From Sphingobacterium sp. UT-1RO-CII-1 (GTDB taxonomy: Bacteria; Bacteroidota; Bacteroidia; Sphingobacteriales; Sphingobacteriaceae): DNA of 64,000 nt. The stretch covers positions 124,001 through 188,000 of the forward strand of contig NZ_JAPPVJ010000004.1 of assembly GCF_026711005.1 (NCBI RefSeq), in the 5' to 3' direction. Shown piece after piece: positions 26,319 to 35,658 of the stretch. The notes beneath the pieces are model-generated. The model was given only the letters and a program-made list of their open reading frames with translations. It made no database searches and was not told the DNA's origin. The position numbers and the translations under genes are program-made. Every line of letters begins with the position of its first letter. Positions within the stretch are counted from its first letter, which is position 1.

Positions 26319-27692
26319 ATGACTAATATAGCACATACATATTATCCGCAGACTGGTTTTCTTGTTGTCCTAGGGGCAGGGGAGAGCGGTGTGGGAGCTG
26401 CTATTTTAGCTAAAGATCGTGGTTTTGATGTGTTTGTGTCTGATAAAGGAGCTATTGACACGTCTTATAAGGAGCAACTGTTGGCAGAAGGGATTGCATT
26501 TGAAGAATTGCAACATACGGAGAGTAAAATACAGCAGGCCGATTTGGTAGTTAAAAGTCCGGGAATACCTTTCAATGTACCGTTACTGAAGTTGTTGAAG
26601 GGGAAGGCTATTCCAGTAATTTCTGAAATCGAGTTTGCAGCCCAGTATACAGATGCAAAATTGATATGCATTACGGGGTCGAATGGAAAGTCAACGACGA
26701 CAATGCTTACTTATTATATGTTAAAGAATGGTGGGCTTAATGTGGGCTTGGCCGGTAATATAGGGAAGAGCTTTGCGCTGCAGGTTGCGCGTGAAACGTT
26801 TGATGTTTATGTGCTAGAAATATCAAGCTTTATGCTTGATGATATGTATCATTTTAGGGCAGATATGGCTGTGATTCTGAATATAACGCCTGACCATTTG
26901 GATCGATACGACTATAAAATGGAGAATTATGTCGCTTCGAAATTTAGAATGATACAAAATCAGACAGCAGCAGATTATTTTATCTACTGCTTGGACGATG
27001 AAGAGCTTGTTAAAGGATTGAGTGAGTTTAAGACTCCAGCTAAGCATTTGCCGTTTACGCAATTAGAAGAAGTGTGTGAAGGAGCTTATCTGGATAAAGA
27101 GAATAATGTTGTAATTAATGTACCTAATAAAGAAAGATTTACGATGAATATTGAAGAGTTGTCATTGCACGGGAAGCATAATACATACAATAATATGGCT
27201 TCAGGTTTAATTGCTAAAGCACAGCAGCTACGCAATAAGACTATGCAGGAGAGTATGGGATCTTATGTGAATATTGAGCATCGTTTGGAGCATGTGGCAT
27301 GTATTGGAGGTGTTAATTACATTAACGATTCGAAAGCGACAAATGTGAATTCTCTTTGGTATGCATTGGAGAGTTTTTCGCCGGATATTATTTTGATAAT
27401 GGGAGGTGTGGATAAAGGAAATGATTATGAGATGTTACGCGACTTGGTAAAATCAAAAGTGAAGGCTATTGTTTGTATAGGTAAAGATACGGTGCGGATT
27501 CATGAATCATTTGAGGATGATACGGAGGTGATCGTTAATAGCTCGTCTATGGAGGATGCAGTGGAGATGGCGTCGCATCTTTCTAAAAAAGGAGATACTG
27601 TGTTGCTTTCTCCGGCTTGCGCAAGTTTTGATTGGTTTAAAAACTATGAAGAGCGTGGAGATAAATTTAAAAATGCTGTAATGAATCTGTAA
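26319..27692 (+). CDS. murD: UDP-N-acetylmuramoyl-L-alanine--D-glutamate ligase
   Basis: MurD adds D-glutamate to UDP-MurNAc-L-Ala in the cytoplasm. The 457 residues show a Rossmann-like N-terminus (VVLGAGESGVGAAILAKDRG) and the P-loop CITGSNGKSTTTMLTYYML (~120). The metal/substrate region is ILNITPDHLDRYDYKMENYV, the central motif HNTYNNMASG, and the C-terminal domain carries YINDSKATNVNSLWYALES and LLSPACASFDWFKNYEERG. Length and order are normal. It starts 5 bp after mraY, and ftsW follows after 11 bp. Confidence 0.97.
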   Translation: MTNIAHTYYPQTGFLVVLGAGESGVGAAILAKDRGFDVFVSDKGAIDTSYKEQLLAEGIAFEELQHTESKIQQADLVVKSPGIPFNVPLLKLLKGKAIPVISEIEFAAQYTDAKLICITGSNGKSTTTMLTYYMLKNGGLNVGLAGNIGKSFALQVARETFDVYVLEISSFMLDDMYHFRADMAVILNITPDHLDRYDYKMENYVASKFRMIQNQTAADYFIYCLDDEELVKGLSEFKTPAKHLPFTQLEEVCEGAYLDKENNVVINVPNKERFTMNIEELSLHGKHNTYNNMASGLIAKAQQLRNKTMQESMGSYVNIEHRLEHVACIGGVNYINDSKATNVNSLWYALESFSPDIILIMGGVDKGNDYEMLRDLVKSKVKAIVCIGKDTVRIHESFEDDTEVIVNSSSMEDAVEMASHLSKKGDTVLLSPACASFDWFKNYEERGDKFKNAVMNL

Positions 27693-27703
27693 ACAAGAGA
27701 AAG

Positions 27704-28903
27704 ATGATGGATCAGGTTTTTAGTAAACTCAAAGGTGATAAATGGATATGGATTATTGTAATAGTTCTGTCCGGATGGTCTTTGCTAGCTGTATATAGCT
27801 CGGTAGGTACATTAGCCTATAAAGAAGGTAAAGGCACGGAGATGTATTTATTGAAGCACTTCTCTGTTATTGCTATTGGTTTATTATTTATGTATCTGTC
27901 TCATAAGCTTGATTATAGGTATTACGCGGGTATTTCTAAGTTGCTGATGATTATTACTATCCCATTGTTGCTGTTTACCTTGATAGGCGGTAGTAAAGTT
28001 AATGATGCAAGCCGTTGGGTGACTATACCGGTAATTAATCAGACTTTTCAAACTTCTGATTTGGCTAAGCTTGCTTTAATCACGTTCTTAGCTAGGATGC
28101 TATCTAGAAAGCAAGAGGATATTAAGGATGTGAAAAAATCTTTTGTTCCTATCATGGGGGCTGTATGTCTCGTGTTTATACTCATTGCCTGGGCGAATTT
28201 ATCAACTGCGCTAATGTTATTTGGGACGAGTGTTTTGTTATTGTTGATCGGTCGAGTGAGTTTTAAACAAATAGCTATTGTATGTGTTGGGGGAGGCTTT
28301 TTGTTACTACTTGTGATTTTGATCGGGCCGCGTAGGGATACTTATTTGAGTCGTATAGAAGGTTTTTTTAGAACAGAGGAAGTTGCGGGAGGAAATATTC
28401 CTTTTCAGGAAGACAAAAACTATCAAGCAAATTTAGCTAAAATGACTATTGCTTCGGGACAGTTTTTTGGTAAAGGAGCAGGAAATAGTGTAGGGCGTAA
28501 TCTGCTGCCCCACCCGTATTCAGATTTTATTTTTGCTATTATTATTGAAGAGTATGGGACAATTGGGGGGGCTGTATTGTTGTTTTTGTATATGGCGTTA
28601 ATGTATCGATGCATACGGATTGTGACGTTGAGTCCGCGTGCGTTTGGTGCTTTTTTAGCCGCAGGACTGGGTTTTAGTTTAGCTATACAGGCTTTGGCAA
28701 ATATGGCTGTTGCTGTAGGTTTAGGACCTGTGACGGGGGTACCGCTGCCTTTGGTGAGTATGGGAGGGACATCTATTTTGTTTACGAGTGTAGCTTTAGG
28801 GATTATACTAAGTGTGAGTCGAAATATAGAAGAGTTAAAAGGAAAAGAGGAACTTAATGAGTCTACTGCGCTGAATAAAAAAGTTGTAGTAGGTACGATA
28901 TAA
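27704..28903 (+). CDS. ftsW: Septal peptidoglycan glycosyltransferase FtsW
   Basis: FtsW is the SEDS-family polymerase that builds septal glycan from lipid II together with FtsI. The 399 residues have about ten membrane helices. Family stretches are LAVYSSVGTLAYKEG, FQTSDLAKLALITFLARML, GRNLLPHPYSDFIFAIIIEEYG and GVPLPLVSMGGTSIL. The PVTGVPLPLVSxGG pattern is the SEDS signature, and the periplasmic loop before it carries the catalytic-region residues. The second start codon (ATGATG) is equally possible. It overlaps no neighbour: 11 bp after murD, 5 bp before murG. Confidence 0.95.
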   Translation: MMDQVFSKLKGDKWIWIIVIVLSGWSLLAVYSSVGTLAYKEGKGTEMYLLKHFSVIAIGLLFMYLSHKLDYRYYAGISKLLMIITIPLLLFTLIGGSKVNDASRWVTIPVINQTFQTSDLAKLALITFLARMLSRKQEDIKDVKKSFVPIMGAVCLVFILIAWANLSTALMLFGTSVLLLLIGRVSFKQIAIVCVGGGFLLLLVILIGPRRDTYLSRIEGFFRTEEVAGGNIPFQEDKNYQANLAKMTIASGQFFGKGAGNSVGRNLLPHPYSDFIFAIIIEEYGTIGGAVLLFLYMALMYRCIRIVTLSPRAFGAFLAAGLGFSLAIQALANMAVAVGLGPVTGVPLPLVSMGGTSILFTSVALGIILSVSRNIEELKGKEELNESTALNKKVVVGTI

Positions 28904-28908
28904 AAAAA

Positions 28909-30012
28909 ATGAATATGGCGCATCGTATTATTATAAGTGGAGGTGGTACAGGAGGACATATCTTTCCGGCTATTTCGATAGCCAATGCTTTGCGTCGATT
29001 AGACCCGACGGTTGAAATTCTGTTTGTTGGAGCAAAGGGTAAAATGGAAATGGAGAAGGTGCCTGCAGCAGGATATGAAATAGTAGGGTTGAATATTCGA
29101 GGGATAGATCGGAGCTCTTTATTAAATAACATCATGTTACCATTTCAGTTGATAGGTAGCATGTTGAAGGCGAGAAAGGTTATTAAGAATTTCGGCGCGC
29201 AAGTTGCAGTTGGTGTAGGTGGTTACGCTTCCGCTCCTTTGTTAATGGTGGCAGGAAATATGGAAATCCCGACTTTAATACAGGAGCAGAATTCATATGC
29301 CGGAGTAACAAATAAACGATTGGCAAATAAAGCATCTCGTATATGTGTGGCTTATGAAGGTATGGAGCAGTTTTTTCCAGCGGACAAAGTAATGCTTACC
29401 GGAAATCCAGTTAGACGAGCTTCTGTAGATATTATAGGTTTAAGAGAGGAAGCTTTAAGTTTTTTTGGATTAGCTGCCGATCGGAAAACGATTTTGATTA
29501 CAGGGGGTAGTCAGGGAGCAGGTACACTAAATAATTGTATGATAGGTTCCTTGCTAGCTCTCGGAACAGACGATGTGCAAGTTATATGGCAGTGTGGTGA
29601 GTATTATTATGATTCTCTAAAAGAGCATTTAGCTGAAGTAATGCCGAGCAATGTTTTGTTGATGCCTTTTTTACAACGAATGGACTATGCTTATGCAGCA
29701 GCAGATTTAATAATATCACGGGCAGGTGCAGGTACGATATCAGAACTTTGTGTGATAGGGAAACCGGTGGTATTGGTCCCCTCTCCGAATGTAGCTGAAG
29801 ATCATCAGACAAAAAATGCGAAAGCTTTGGTTGATAAGGATGCGGCTGTTTTGGTGAAGGATAATGAGGCAGAGCGTGATTTGATAGCAACGGCAATGCA
29901 AATTTTGAGAAATGACGAGCAAAGTAAATTGTTGGGAGAAAATATAAAGAAAATGGCAAGGCTGGATGCGGATGAAGTAATTGCAAGAGAGGTATTGAAA
30001 TTAATAAAATAG
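28909..30012 (+). CDS. murG: UDP-GlcNAc:lipid I N-acetylglucosaminyltransferase MurG
   Basis: MurG converts lipid I to lipid II on the cytoplasmic side of the membrane. The 367 residues form a two-domain GT-B fold. The N-terminal glycine-rich loop is IISGGGTGGHIFPAISIANA and the second loop VGVGGYASAPLLMVA. The acceptor region follows in PTLIQEQNSYAGVTNKRLA. The C-terminal UDP-GlcNAc site includes TGGSQGAGTLNN and ISRAGAGTISELCVIGKP. A GTG-free, normal ATG start at 28909 gives MNMAHRIIISGGG. murC starts on the next base after its stop, so translation is probably coupled. Confidence 0.97.
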   Translation: MNMAHRIIISGGGTGGHIFPAISIANALRRLDPTVEILFVGAKGKMEMEKVPAAGYEIVGLNIRGIDRSSLLNNIMLPFQLIGSMLKARKVIKNFGAQVAVGVGGYASAPLLMVAGNMEIPTLIQEQNSYAGVTNKRLANKASRICVAYEGMEQFFPADKVMLTGNPVRRASVDIIGLREEALSFFGLAADRKTILITGGSQGAGTLNNCMIGSLLALGTDDVQVIWQCGEYYYDSLKEHLAEVMPSNVLLMPFLQRMDYAYAAADLIISRAGAGTISELCVIGKPVVLVPSPNVAEDHQTKNAKALVDKDAAVLVKDNEAERDLIATAMQILRNDEQSKLLGENIKKMARLDADEVIAREVLKLIK

Positions 30013-31371
30013 ATGATGAATTTGGATCATATAAAGCGAGTGTACTTATTGGGGATAGGTGGTATTGGAATGAGTGGGTTAGCCCGTTATTTTAAGCACT
30101 TGGGTTGTGAAGTGAGAGGATATGATAGAACGGAGTCAGAATTGACCCAGGCTTTAGTGGGAGAAGGTATAGCGGTAAGTTATGAGGATGATCCGAATTT
30201 GCTGCCGGTTATTTATACGGTGCCATCTGAAGATACTTTATTGATTTATACACCGGCTATTCCGCAAGATTTGAAGCTAAAGAATTTGTTGCTGGAAAAA
30301 GGATGTAAATTGTTTAAAAGATCGGAGGTGCTGGGGATTATAAGTGGTAGTCGTTTTACTATAGCTGTGGCAGGAACACATGGGAAGACAACGACCTCAA
30401 CTATGATTGCACATGTATTGAAAGATACGGGATATGACTGTTCGGCATTTTTGGGAGGAATTAGTACAAATTACAATAGTAATGTGCTGTATGGGAATAA
30501 TAACGTTGTGGTGGTGGAAGCTGATGAATATGATCGCTCTTTTTTGACATTACATCCGAATATAGCGGTGGTGACAAGTGTAGATGCGGATCATTTGGAT
30601 ATTTACGGTAGTGAAAAAGAGCTGCTTGAATCGTTTAAGCTGTTTATGGGGAAAGTGGTAGAGGGAGGAACGGCGATTGTTAAACAGGGATTGCCTTTAG
30701 TAGGAGATGTATCTTATTCAAACGGAATAAAAAGTGACGCGTATGCTGAAAATATACGCGTAGAAGATGGTGAATTTTATTTTGACTATATAGCTGGCGA
30801 AATAGAGCTTAGAGATATTCATTTGGGTATCCCGGGTATTCATAATGTTGAAAATGCCGTGGCTGCAATAACAGTAGCTTTAAAATTGGCTATTGATCCT
30901 GAAAAAATTAGAATAGCACTTTCTCGATTTGCAGGTGTAAAACGACGATTTGAATTTGTAGTAAGACAAGAGGAGGCGGTTTATATTGATGATTATGCGC
31001 ATCATCCAGAGGAGTTAAGAGCTTTTTTATTGTCAATGAAAAAGTTGTATCCTTCGCGTAAGTTAACAGTTATATTTCAGCCTCATTTATATACGAGGAC
31101 ACGGGATTTTGTCGATGGTTTTGCAGATGTGTTGGCCTTGGCGGATGAATTGCTTTTGATGGAAATATACCCAGCTAGAGAGTTGCCAATTGAAGGAGTG
31201 AATTCTTCGTGGTTGTTGGAAAAAATAGCATTAAAAAATAAAAGAGTGGTACAAGCTGATGAGGTGGTTAAAATTGTAGATGATGAACGCCCTGAGTTAT
31301 TGGTGACAGTTGGTGCAGGCGATATTGACCGCTTGGTGAAACCGCTAAAAAAAGTATTAACAAATGCTTGA
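30013..31371 (+). CDS. murC: UDP-N-acetylmuramate--L-alanine ligase
   Basis: MurC adds the first amino acid, L-alanine, to UDP-MurNAc. The 452 residues start with the dinucleotide-like motif VYLLGIGGIGMSGLARYF. The P-loop is AVAGTHGKTTTSTMIAHVL (~118). VVVVEADEYDRSFLTLHP and VTSVDADHLDIYGSEKEL follow, and the late catalytic-region motif is YIDDYAHHPEELRAFL. Length is normal. It abuts murG with no spacer and overlaps ftsQ by 8 bp, typical of tight coupling in this cluster. The second ATG (30016) is an equally good start. Confidence 0.97.
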   Translation: MMNLDHIKRVYLLGIGGIGMSGLARYFKHLGCEVRGYDRTESELTQALVGEGIAVSYEDDPNLLPVIYTVPSEDTLLIYTPAIPQDLKLKNLLLEKGCKLFKRSEVLGIISGSRFTIAVAGTHGKTTTSTMIAHVLKDTGYDCSAFLGGISTNYNSNVLYGNNNVVVVEADEYDRSFLTLHPNIAVVTSVDADHLDIYGSEKELLESFKLFMGKVVEGGTAIVKQGLPLVGDVSYSNGIKSDAYAENIRVEDGEFYFDYIAGEIELRDIHLGIPGIHNVENAVAAITVALKLAIDPEKIRIALSRFAGVKRRFEFVVRQEEAVYIDDYAHHPEELRAFLLSMKKLYPSRKLTVIFQPHLYTRTRDFVDGFADVLALADELLLMEIYPARELPIEGVNSSWLLEKIALKNKRVVQADEVVKIVDDERPELLVTVGAGDIDRLVKPLKKVLTNA

Positions 31372-32185
31372 GTTTGTTCGAAACATAAGGTGGAAGATTG
31401 TCGGTTATGCATGCCTAAGTGGATTGGCAGTTGTAGGGGTGATGATGCTGATGGCTCTTGTTAAAAAGAAGGATGCCGTGCAAGAGTGTGTTTCGTTGAA
31501 GGTAATGGTAGAAGGAAAAGAAACATTTATCAATCAAGAAGATATATCTGATTTGATAAAAGTAGGTTTTGGAGAGGTCGTTGGGAAACGACTTGTGGAG
31601 ATTCCGACGGAAAAAATAGAAAAAACATTGGTTGAGCTGCCATATGTGTCATCAGCTGAAATATATGCAGATATGGATGGTGTTCTACAGGTGGCAGTAA
31701 AGCAGAGAGAAGTGGTTTTGCGTATCATAAATGCTAGAGGGCAGGAGTATTATATAGATACGAAAGGTGCCAAAGTGCCTGTTACCTTGAAATATGTGCC
31801 CCATGTGCTGATTGCAAATGGATATATAAAAGAAGGATATGGTGAGGCATTAGATACGGTGGAAACTGAGGTCGTGCGTTCATTGATGAAAATAGCAGAA
31901 CATGTAAAAGATGATGTGCTATGGGGTAATCAAATTGTGCAGTTATATGTTAATGCTGAGCAGGATATAGAGATTGTACCACGTGTGGGCAGCCAGCAGT
32001 TAATAGTAGGGAGTGCAGAGAATATCGAAGATAAATTGACGCGTTTAGAAGCGTTTTATAAAAATATATTACCGCGAGTGGGCTCTGATGCCTATGCTAG
32101 GGTAAATGTAAAATATGAGGATCAAATAATTTGTGAACGTCAAAAAGGTTGGTTTTTGGATAGTTTACAAATGAAAATTAATTAA
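31364..32185 (+). CDS. ftsQ: Cell division protein FtsQ
   Basis: FtsQ is a bitopic divisome protein that links FtsL/FtsB to the septal synthase. The 273 residues have a short cytoplasmic N-terminus, one helix (~12-31, VGYACLSGLAVVGVMMLMAL) and a periplasmic part. The POTRA-like part (~42-115) includes INQEDISDLI, IPTEKIEKTLVELPYVSSAEIYADMDGVLQV. The FtsQ beta domain follows with VAVKQREVVLRIINARGQEYYID. Similarity is weak, as is usual for FtsQ; position between murC and ftsA plus topology make the call safe. It overlaps the murC end by 8 bp. Confidence 0.9.
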   Translation: MLEFVRNIRWKIVGYACLSGLAVVGVMMLMALVKKKDAVQECVSLKVMVEGKETFINQEDISDLIKVGFGEVVGKRLVEIPTEKIEKTLVELPYVSSAEIYADMDGVLQVAVKQREVVLRIINARGQEYYIDTKGAKVPVTLKYVPHVLIANGYIKEGYGEALDTVETEVVRSLMKIAEHVKDDVLWGNQIVQLYVNAEQDIEIVPRVGSQQLIVGSAENIEDKLTRLEAFYKNILPRVGSDAYARVNVKYEDQIICERQKGWFLDSLQMKIN

Positions 32186-32211
32186 TAACACAGCAACAAA
32201 ATACACAGCAT

Positions 32212-33576
32212 ATGAAACCAAGATTAGCAGAAAACGAGAGAGAGAATCCAATCATAGTAGGGTTGGATATCGGGACAACAAAGATTTGTGTAACGGTGGG
32301 TCGTCGTAGTGGTACGAATAAAATTGAACTTCTAGGTGTGGGGAAAGCAGAGTCTTCGGGTGTAAACCGTGGGGTGGTGGCTAACATACAGAAGACAGTG
32401 AATAGTATTCGAGAAGCCGTGTCGATAGCTGAATCACAGTCTAATGTGGATATTAAAGTGGTTCACGTTGGTATTGCAGGACAGCATATCAAGAGTATTC
32501 AACATAGGGGGATATTGACAAAACGAGATTATGATGAGGTGGGGCGTTTGGATGTTGATCAGTTGATCTCTGATATGTATAAGCTTGTGTTGCCTCCAGG
32601 GGAAGAGATTGTGCATGTGTTGCCACAAGAATTTACAATTGATAACGAACCCGGTATAAAAGAACCTATAGGCATGGCGGGACGCCGTGTAGAGGCTAAC
32701 TTCCATATTATTTCTGGACGCGTGACAGATATCCGCAATATTAAACGTTGTGTAGATAATGCAGGATTGGATGTGTCTTCTTTAGTTATGGAACCTCTAG
32801 CGTCATCTGAAGCTGTGTTGGATGAAGAGGAGAAAACTGCTGGTGTTGTGTTGGTAGATATCGGTGGAGGTACAACTGATGTTGCTGTTTTTCATGAAGG
32901 TATTATCCGCCATACTGCTGTGATTCCATTGGGGGGTAATATTGTTACGGAAGATATTAAACAGGGGTGTTCGGTATTGCGTAATCAAGCAGAGCAACTT
33001 AAGGTACGTTATGGTTCAGCTTTAGCAGATGAGAATAAAGATAATGAAGTAATTTGTGTGCCAGGTATCCGTGGACGTGAAGCCAAGGAAATATCGGTTA
33101 AAAATCTAGCTTATATTATACAGGCCCGTATGGAAGAAATTATTGAGCATGTGTATTATGAGATAAAATCTTCCGGTTACGAAGACAGATTAATAGCAGG
33201 TATTGTAATAACAGGCGGAGGGGCACAAGTGAAACATTTGGTGCAGTTGGTAGAGTATATTACAGGTATAGGATGTAGAATTGGGTATCCTAATGAATAT
33301 CTCGCTAAAACAGAAATGTTGAACAGACAGGCTTTAGAAGAGTTAAAAAGCCCAATGTACGCTACGTCGGTAGGTTTACTTATAAAAGGTGTGCAATCTT
33401 TGGAAGAGGATGAGGCTATGCAGCAGGAAGCTGTGGCGAAAAATCCGGGCAGAGAAAAAGTAGCAGAAATAGCCGAAGAGAAACGGAGAAAAGAGAGCTG
33501 GTTTACTAAGATTTTGTCTGATTTTATTAAAGATGATGCAGGTATTGATGATGATACTTTTATCGGGAAAAAATAA
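32212..33576 (+). CDS. ftsA: Cell division protein FtsA
   Basis: FtsA is the actin-like protein that ties FtsZ filaments to the membrane. The 454 residues carry the phosphate-1 motif VGLDIGTTKICVTVGRRSG, the phosphate-2 motif VVLVDIGGGTTDVAVFHEG and the adenosine motif AGIVITGGGAQVKHLVQLVE. Residues ~80-165 are the 1C subdomain peculiar to FtsA. The C-terminus has a charged linker and an amphipathic helix (ESWFTKILSDFIKDDAG), the likely membrane-targeting sequence, though a further ~12 residues follow it. It is 26 bp after ftsQ. The 138-bp gap to ftsZ is the largest in the cluster after mraZ and holds repeated DnaA-box-like sequences. Confidence 0.97.
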   Translation: MKPRLAENERENPIIVGLDIGTTKICVTVGRRSGTNKIELLGVGKAESSGVNRGVVANIQKTVNSIREAVSIAESQSNVDIKVVHVGIAGQHIKSIQHRGILTKRDYDEVGRLDVDQLISDMYKLVLPPGEEIVHVLPQEFTIDNEPGIKEPIGMAGRRVEANFHIISGRVTDIRNIKRCVDNAGLDVSSLVMEPLASSEAVLDEEEKTAGVVLVDIGGGTTDVAVFHEGIIRHTAVIPLGGNIVTEDIKQGCSVLRNQAEQLKVRYGSALADENKDNEVICVPGIRGREAKEISVKNLAYIIQARMEEIIEHVYYEIKSSGYEDRLIAGIVITGGGAQVKHLVQLVEYITGIGCRIGYPNEYLAKTEMLNRQALEELKSPMYATSVGLLIKGVQSLEEDEAMQQEAVAKNPGREKVAEIAEEKRRKESWFTKILSDFIKDDAGIDDDTFIGKK

Positions 33577-33577
33577 G

Positions 33578-33636
33578 TTTTCCACAATGTTTGATTTTTC
33601 CACATTTTAACAATTGTGGAAAACAATTGTGGATAT
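33578..33636. promoter_or_regulatory. Block of four DnaA-box-like 9-mers between ftsA and ftsZ
   Basis: TTTTCCACA occurs at 33578-33586 and 33596-33604 on the plus strand and at 33615-33623 on the minus strand. ATATCCACA lies on the minus strand at 33628-33636. The first three fit the relaxed DnaA consensus TTWTNCACA exactly; the fourth differs at its first base. The block also contains an 11-bp inverted repeat (TTTTCCACAAT at 33578-33588, ATTGTGGAAAA at 33613-33623) and a direct repeat of CAATTGTGGA (33611, 33624). It lies 79 bp before ftsZ. A DnaA-responsive or other regulatory role is inference. Confidence 0.55.
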
Positions 33637-33714
33637 TTTGTTAATATTACATTTGAAATGTTGAACCTCTGGCTGGTTAATAAGTGGTTTAGCATGAGTT
33701 AAATAGGGTATTTT

Positions 33715-35430
33715 ATGTCGATTCAATTTGAAATGTTAAAAGAGCAATCATCGATAATTAAGGTTATCGGGGTTGGTGGTGGCGGTGGTAATGCTGTTAA
33801 TCACATGTATAAGCAAGGGATCAGTGGTGTTGATTTTATTGTTTGTAATACGGATGCACAAGCTTTGGAATTAAGCCCTATACCTAATAAAGTGCAGCTT
33901 GGTGTTAGTTTGACTGAAGGGATGGGGGCAGGAGCTGACCCGGATGTAGGTGAAAATTCAGCTATTGAAAGTATAGAGGATATTAAGCGGATGTTGGGTA
34001 CAAATACCAAAATGCTTTTTATTACTGCTGGAATGGGTGGTGGAACGGGAACCGGAGCAAGTCCTGTGTTAGCGAAAGCTGCGAAAGAGTTAGGTATCTT
34101 AACAGTTGCTATCGTAACTACCCCTTTTACATTTGAAGGAAAACGACGTCGCTCGCAAGCCGAAGATGGAATGGAGGAATTGCGTAAATATGTCGATTCT
34201 TATCTGGTTATTTCTAATGATCGTTTGCGTGAGATTTTTGGTAACTTAACCATGACGGCTGCTTTTGCAAAAGCAGATGATATATTGACAACAGCTGCAA
34301 AAGGTATTGCTGAAATTATTACGATACCTGGCTATGTTAACGTAGACTTTAAAGATGTGCGCACCGTGATGAATGATAGTGGTGTGGCAATAATGGGAAA
34401 TGCTACTGCTGTTGGGGACGACCGTGCTATTGAAGCAGTAACAGGAGCATTGGCTTCTCCATTATTAAAAGATAATGAAATTGAAGGAGCACGCTATATT
34501 TTATTGAACATTACTTCTGGTAAAAAAGAAGTAACAATGGATGAAGTAGCGATAGTGACAGATTATATCCAGGAGAAAGCAGGACTTTCGGCTGATTTAA
34601 TTTGGGGTAATTGTATTGACGATAAATTGGAAGACGAGTTGTCGGTGACAATTATAGCGACAGGCTTTCAAACGGCTGATGAGCGTGTTAAAGAAAAAGA
34701 AAAGGAAAAGGTGGCTTTGCCTTTAATGCCGGAAACGTCCGCTAATCAGTTCGTGAAACCAGTAGCGCAAAATCAATTTGCAACTAGAACACAGGAAGTT
34801 CAAAGCCCTACAGAACCTTATATAAAACCTACACAGGCGTTCTTTAATAGTCCGGTAGTTGAGAATAGACCTTCGCAAACAGATCTTTTTGCATCGCCAA
34901 AACCGATTAATTCTTCGGTTGTTAACCATCAGGAAGAGCCTCAGGTGATACGTCATACACTAGATATGAATTCGCCTGAAGAGCAGGATGTAGAAGCGGA
35001 TAACTCAGGGTTTGAATTAAAAACAACTCCTTCTGTGTTTGAGTTTAAGTTACCTAGCGTTTTTGATGCCTATGGTGACAAAAATGAACAAACAAGACAG
35101 TCTACAGAAAATGTTAATTTAGAATCAGTGCCAGCGACGCCACAGGGTTTTGATAATCAGATGCAGGAATCAAAAGAAATTGATTTTGAAGATCAATTGT
35201 TGAAAACAAAAGAGCGTATACTAAGATTGAAAGAACTGAGCATGAAGTTGAAGTCGACTAATGGATTGCAAGAGTTAGAGAATGAACCCGCTTATAAAAG
35301 AAGACAAAAGTCGTTAGAAGACGTTCCTCATTCGTCGCAATCTCAAGTTTCTCGCTTTACTTTATCGTTTGATGATGGAGAAACAGAGATTAGGCCAAAT
35401 AACTCGTTTTTACATGATAATGTGGACTAA
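33715..35430 (+). CDS. ftsZ: Cell division protein FtsZ with long C-terminal linker
   Basis: FtsZ is the tubulin-like GTPase that forms the division ring. The GTPase core covers ~1-320. It has IKVIGVGGGGGNAVNHMY, the tubulin signature AGMGGGTGTGASPVLAK, TPFTFEGKRRRSQAEDGM and the T7-loop region NVDFKDVRTVMNDSGVAIMG. The whole protein is 571 residues against ~380-400 in E. coli. The extra length is a low-complexity linker (~325-490, rich in P, Q, E, S, N), then a charged predicted helix (~495-525, EDQLLKTKERILRLKEL). The tail is EIRPNNSFLHDNVD, the Bacteroidota-type end that should bind FtsA. It is the last gene of the dcw cluster, followed by a terminator. Confidence 0.97.
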   Translation: MSIQFEMLKEQSSIIKVIGVGGGGGNAVNHMYKQGISGVDFIVCNTDAQALELSPIPNKVQLGVSLTEGMGAGADPDVGENSAIESIEDIKRMLGTNTKMLFITAGMGGGTGTGASPVLAKAAKELGILTVAIVTTPFTFEGKRRRSQAEDGMEELRKYVDSYLVISNDRLREIFGNLTMTAAFAKADDILTTAAKGIAEIITIPGYVNVDFKDVRTVMNDSGVAIMGNATAVGDDRAIEAVTGALASPLLKDNEIEGARYILLNITSGKKEVTMDEVAIVTDYIQEKAGLSADLIWGNCIDDKLEDELSVTIIATGFQTADERVKEKEKEKVALPLMPETSANQFVKPVAQNQFATRTQEVQSPTEPYIKPTQAFFNSPVVENRPSQTDLFASPKPINSSVVNHQEEPQVIRHTLDMNSPEEQDVEADNSGFELKTTPSVFEFKLPSVFDAYGDKNEQTRQSTENVNLESVPATPQGFDNQMQESKEIDFEDQLLKTKERILRLKELSMKLKSTNGLQELENEPAYKRRQKSLEDVPHSSQSQVSRFTLSFDDGETEIRPNNSFLHDNVD

Positions 35431-35451
35431 GCTTAGTGCAAAAATATAGAG

Positions 35452-35478
35452 AAGCGGCTAAAATGGCCGCTTTTTTTG
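35452..35478 (+). terminator. Rho-independent terminator of the dcw cluster
   Basis: AAGCGGC and GCCGCTT form a GC-rich 7-bp stem with loop TAAAATG, followed by an uninterrupted T run, 21 bp after the ftsZ stop. Confidence 0.85.
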
Positions 35479-35608
35479 GCTTTTAGGAAATCGTTCTTTT
35501 TCTTGATAGAATGTAAGAATTGATATTTGTAATTTGTATTATGCCGTGAGAAAAGTCCTTTTTAGTGCTTTTTCCTTTATATTTACATATTAACTTTAGT
35601 CTACAAGC

Positions 35609-35627
35609 GAAGTCTTTTGAAGACTTC
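35609..35627. repeat. Short perfect hairpin upstream of the sugar isomerase-like gene
   Basis: GAAGTCTT-TTG-AAGACTTC is an 8-bp inverted repeat, 31 bp before the next start codon. It may be an operator or an mRNA leader hairpin; there is no T tract, so it is not a terminator. Confidence 0.35.
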
Positions 35628-35658
35628 ATTTAATTGTCGAATATAATTTAAAATTGAT

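Noticed and set aside
33578..33714. Chromosomal origin (oriC) in the ftsA-ftsZ gap
   Set aside because: The box cluster is real, but no dnaA, dnaN or AT-rich unwinding repeats lie beside it, so I call it a regulatory block only.
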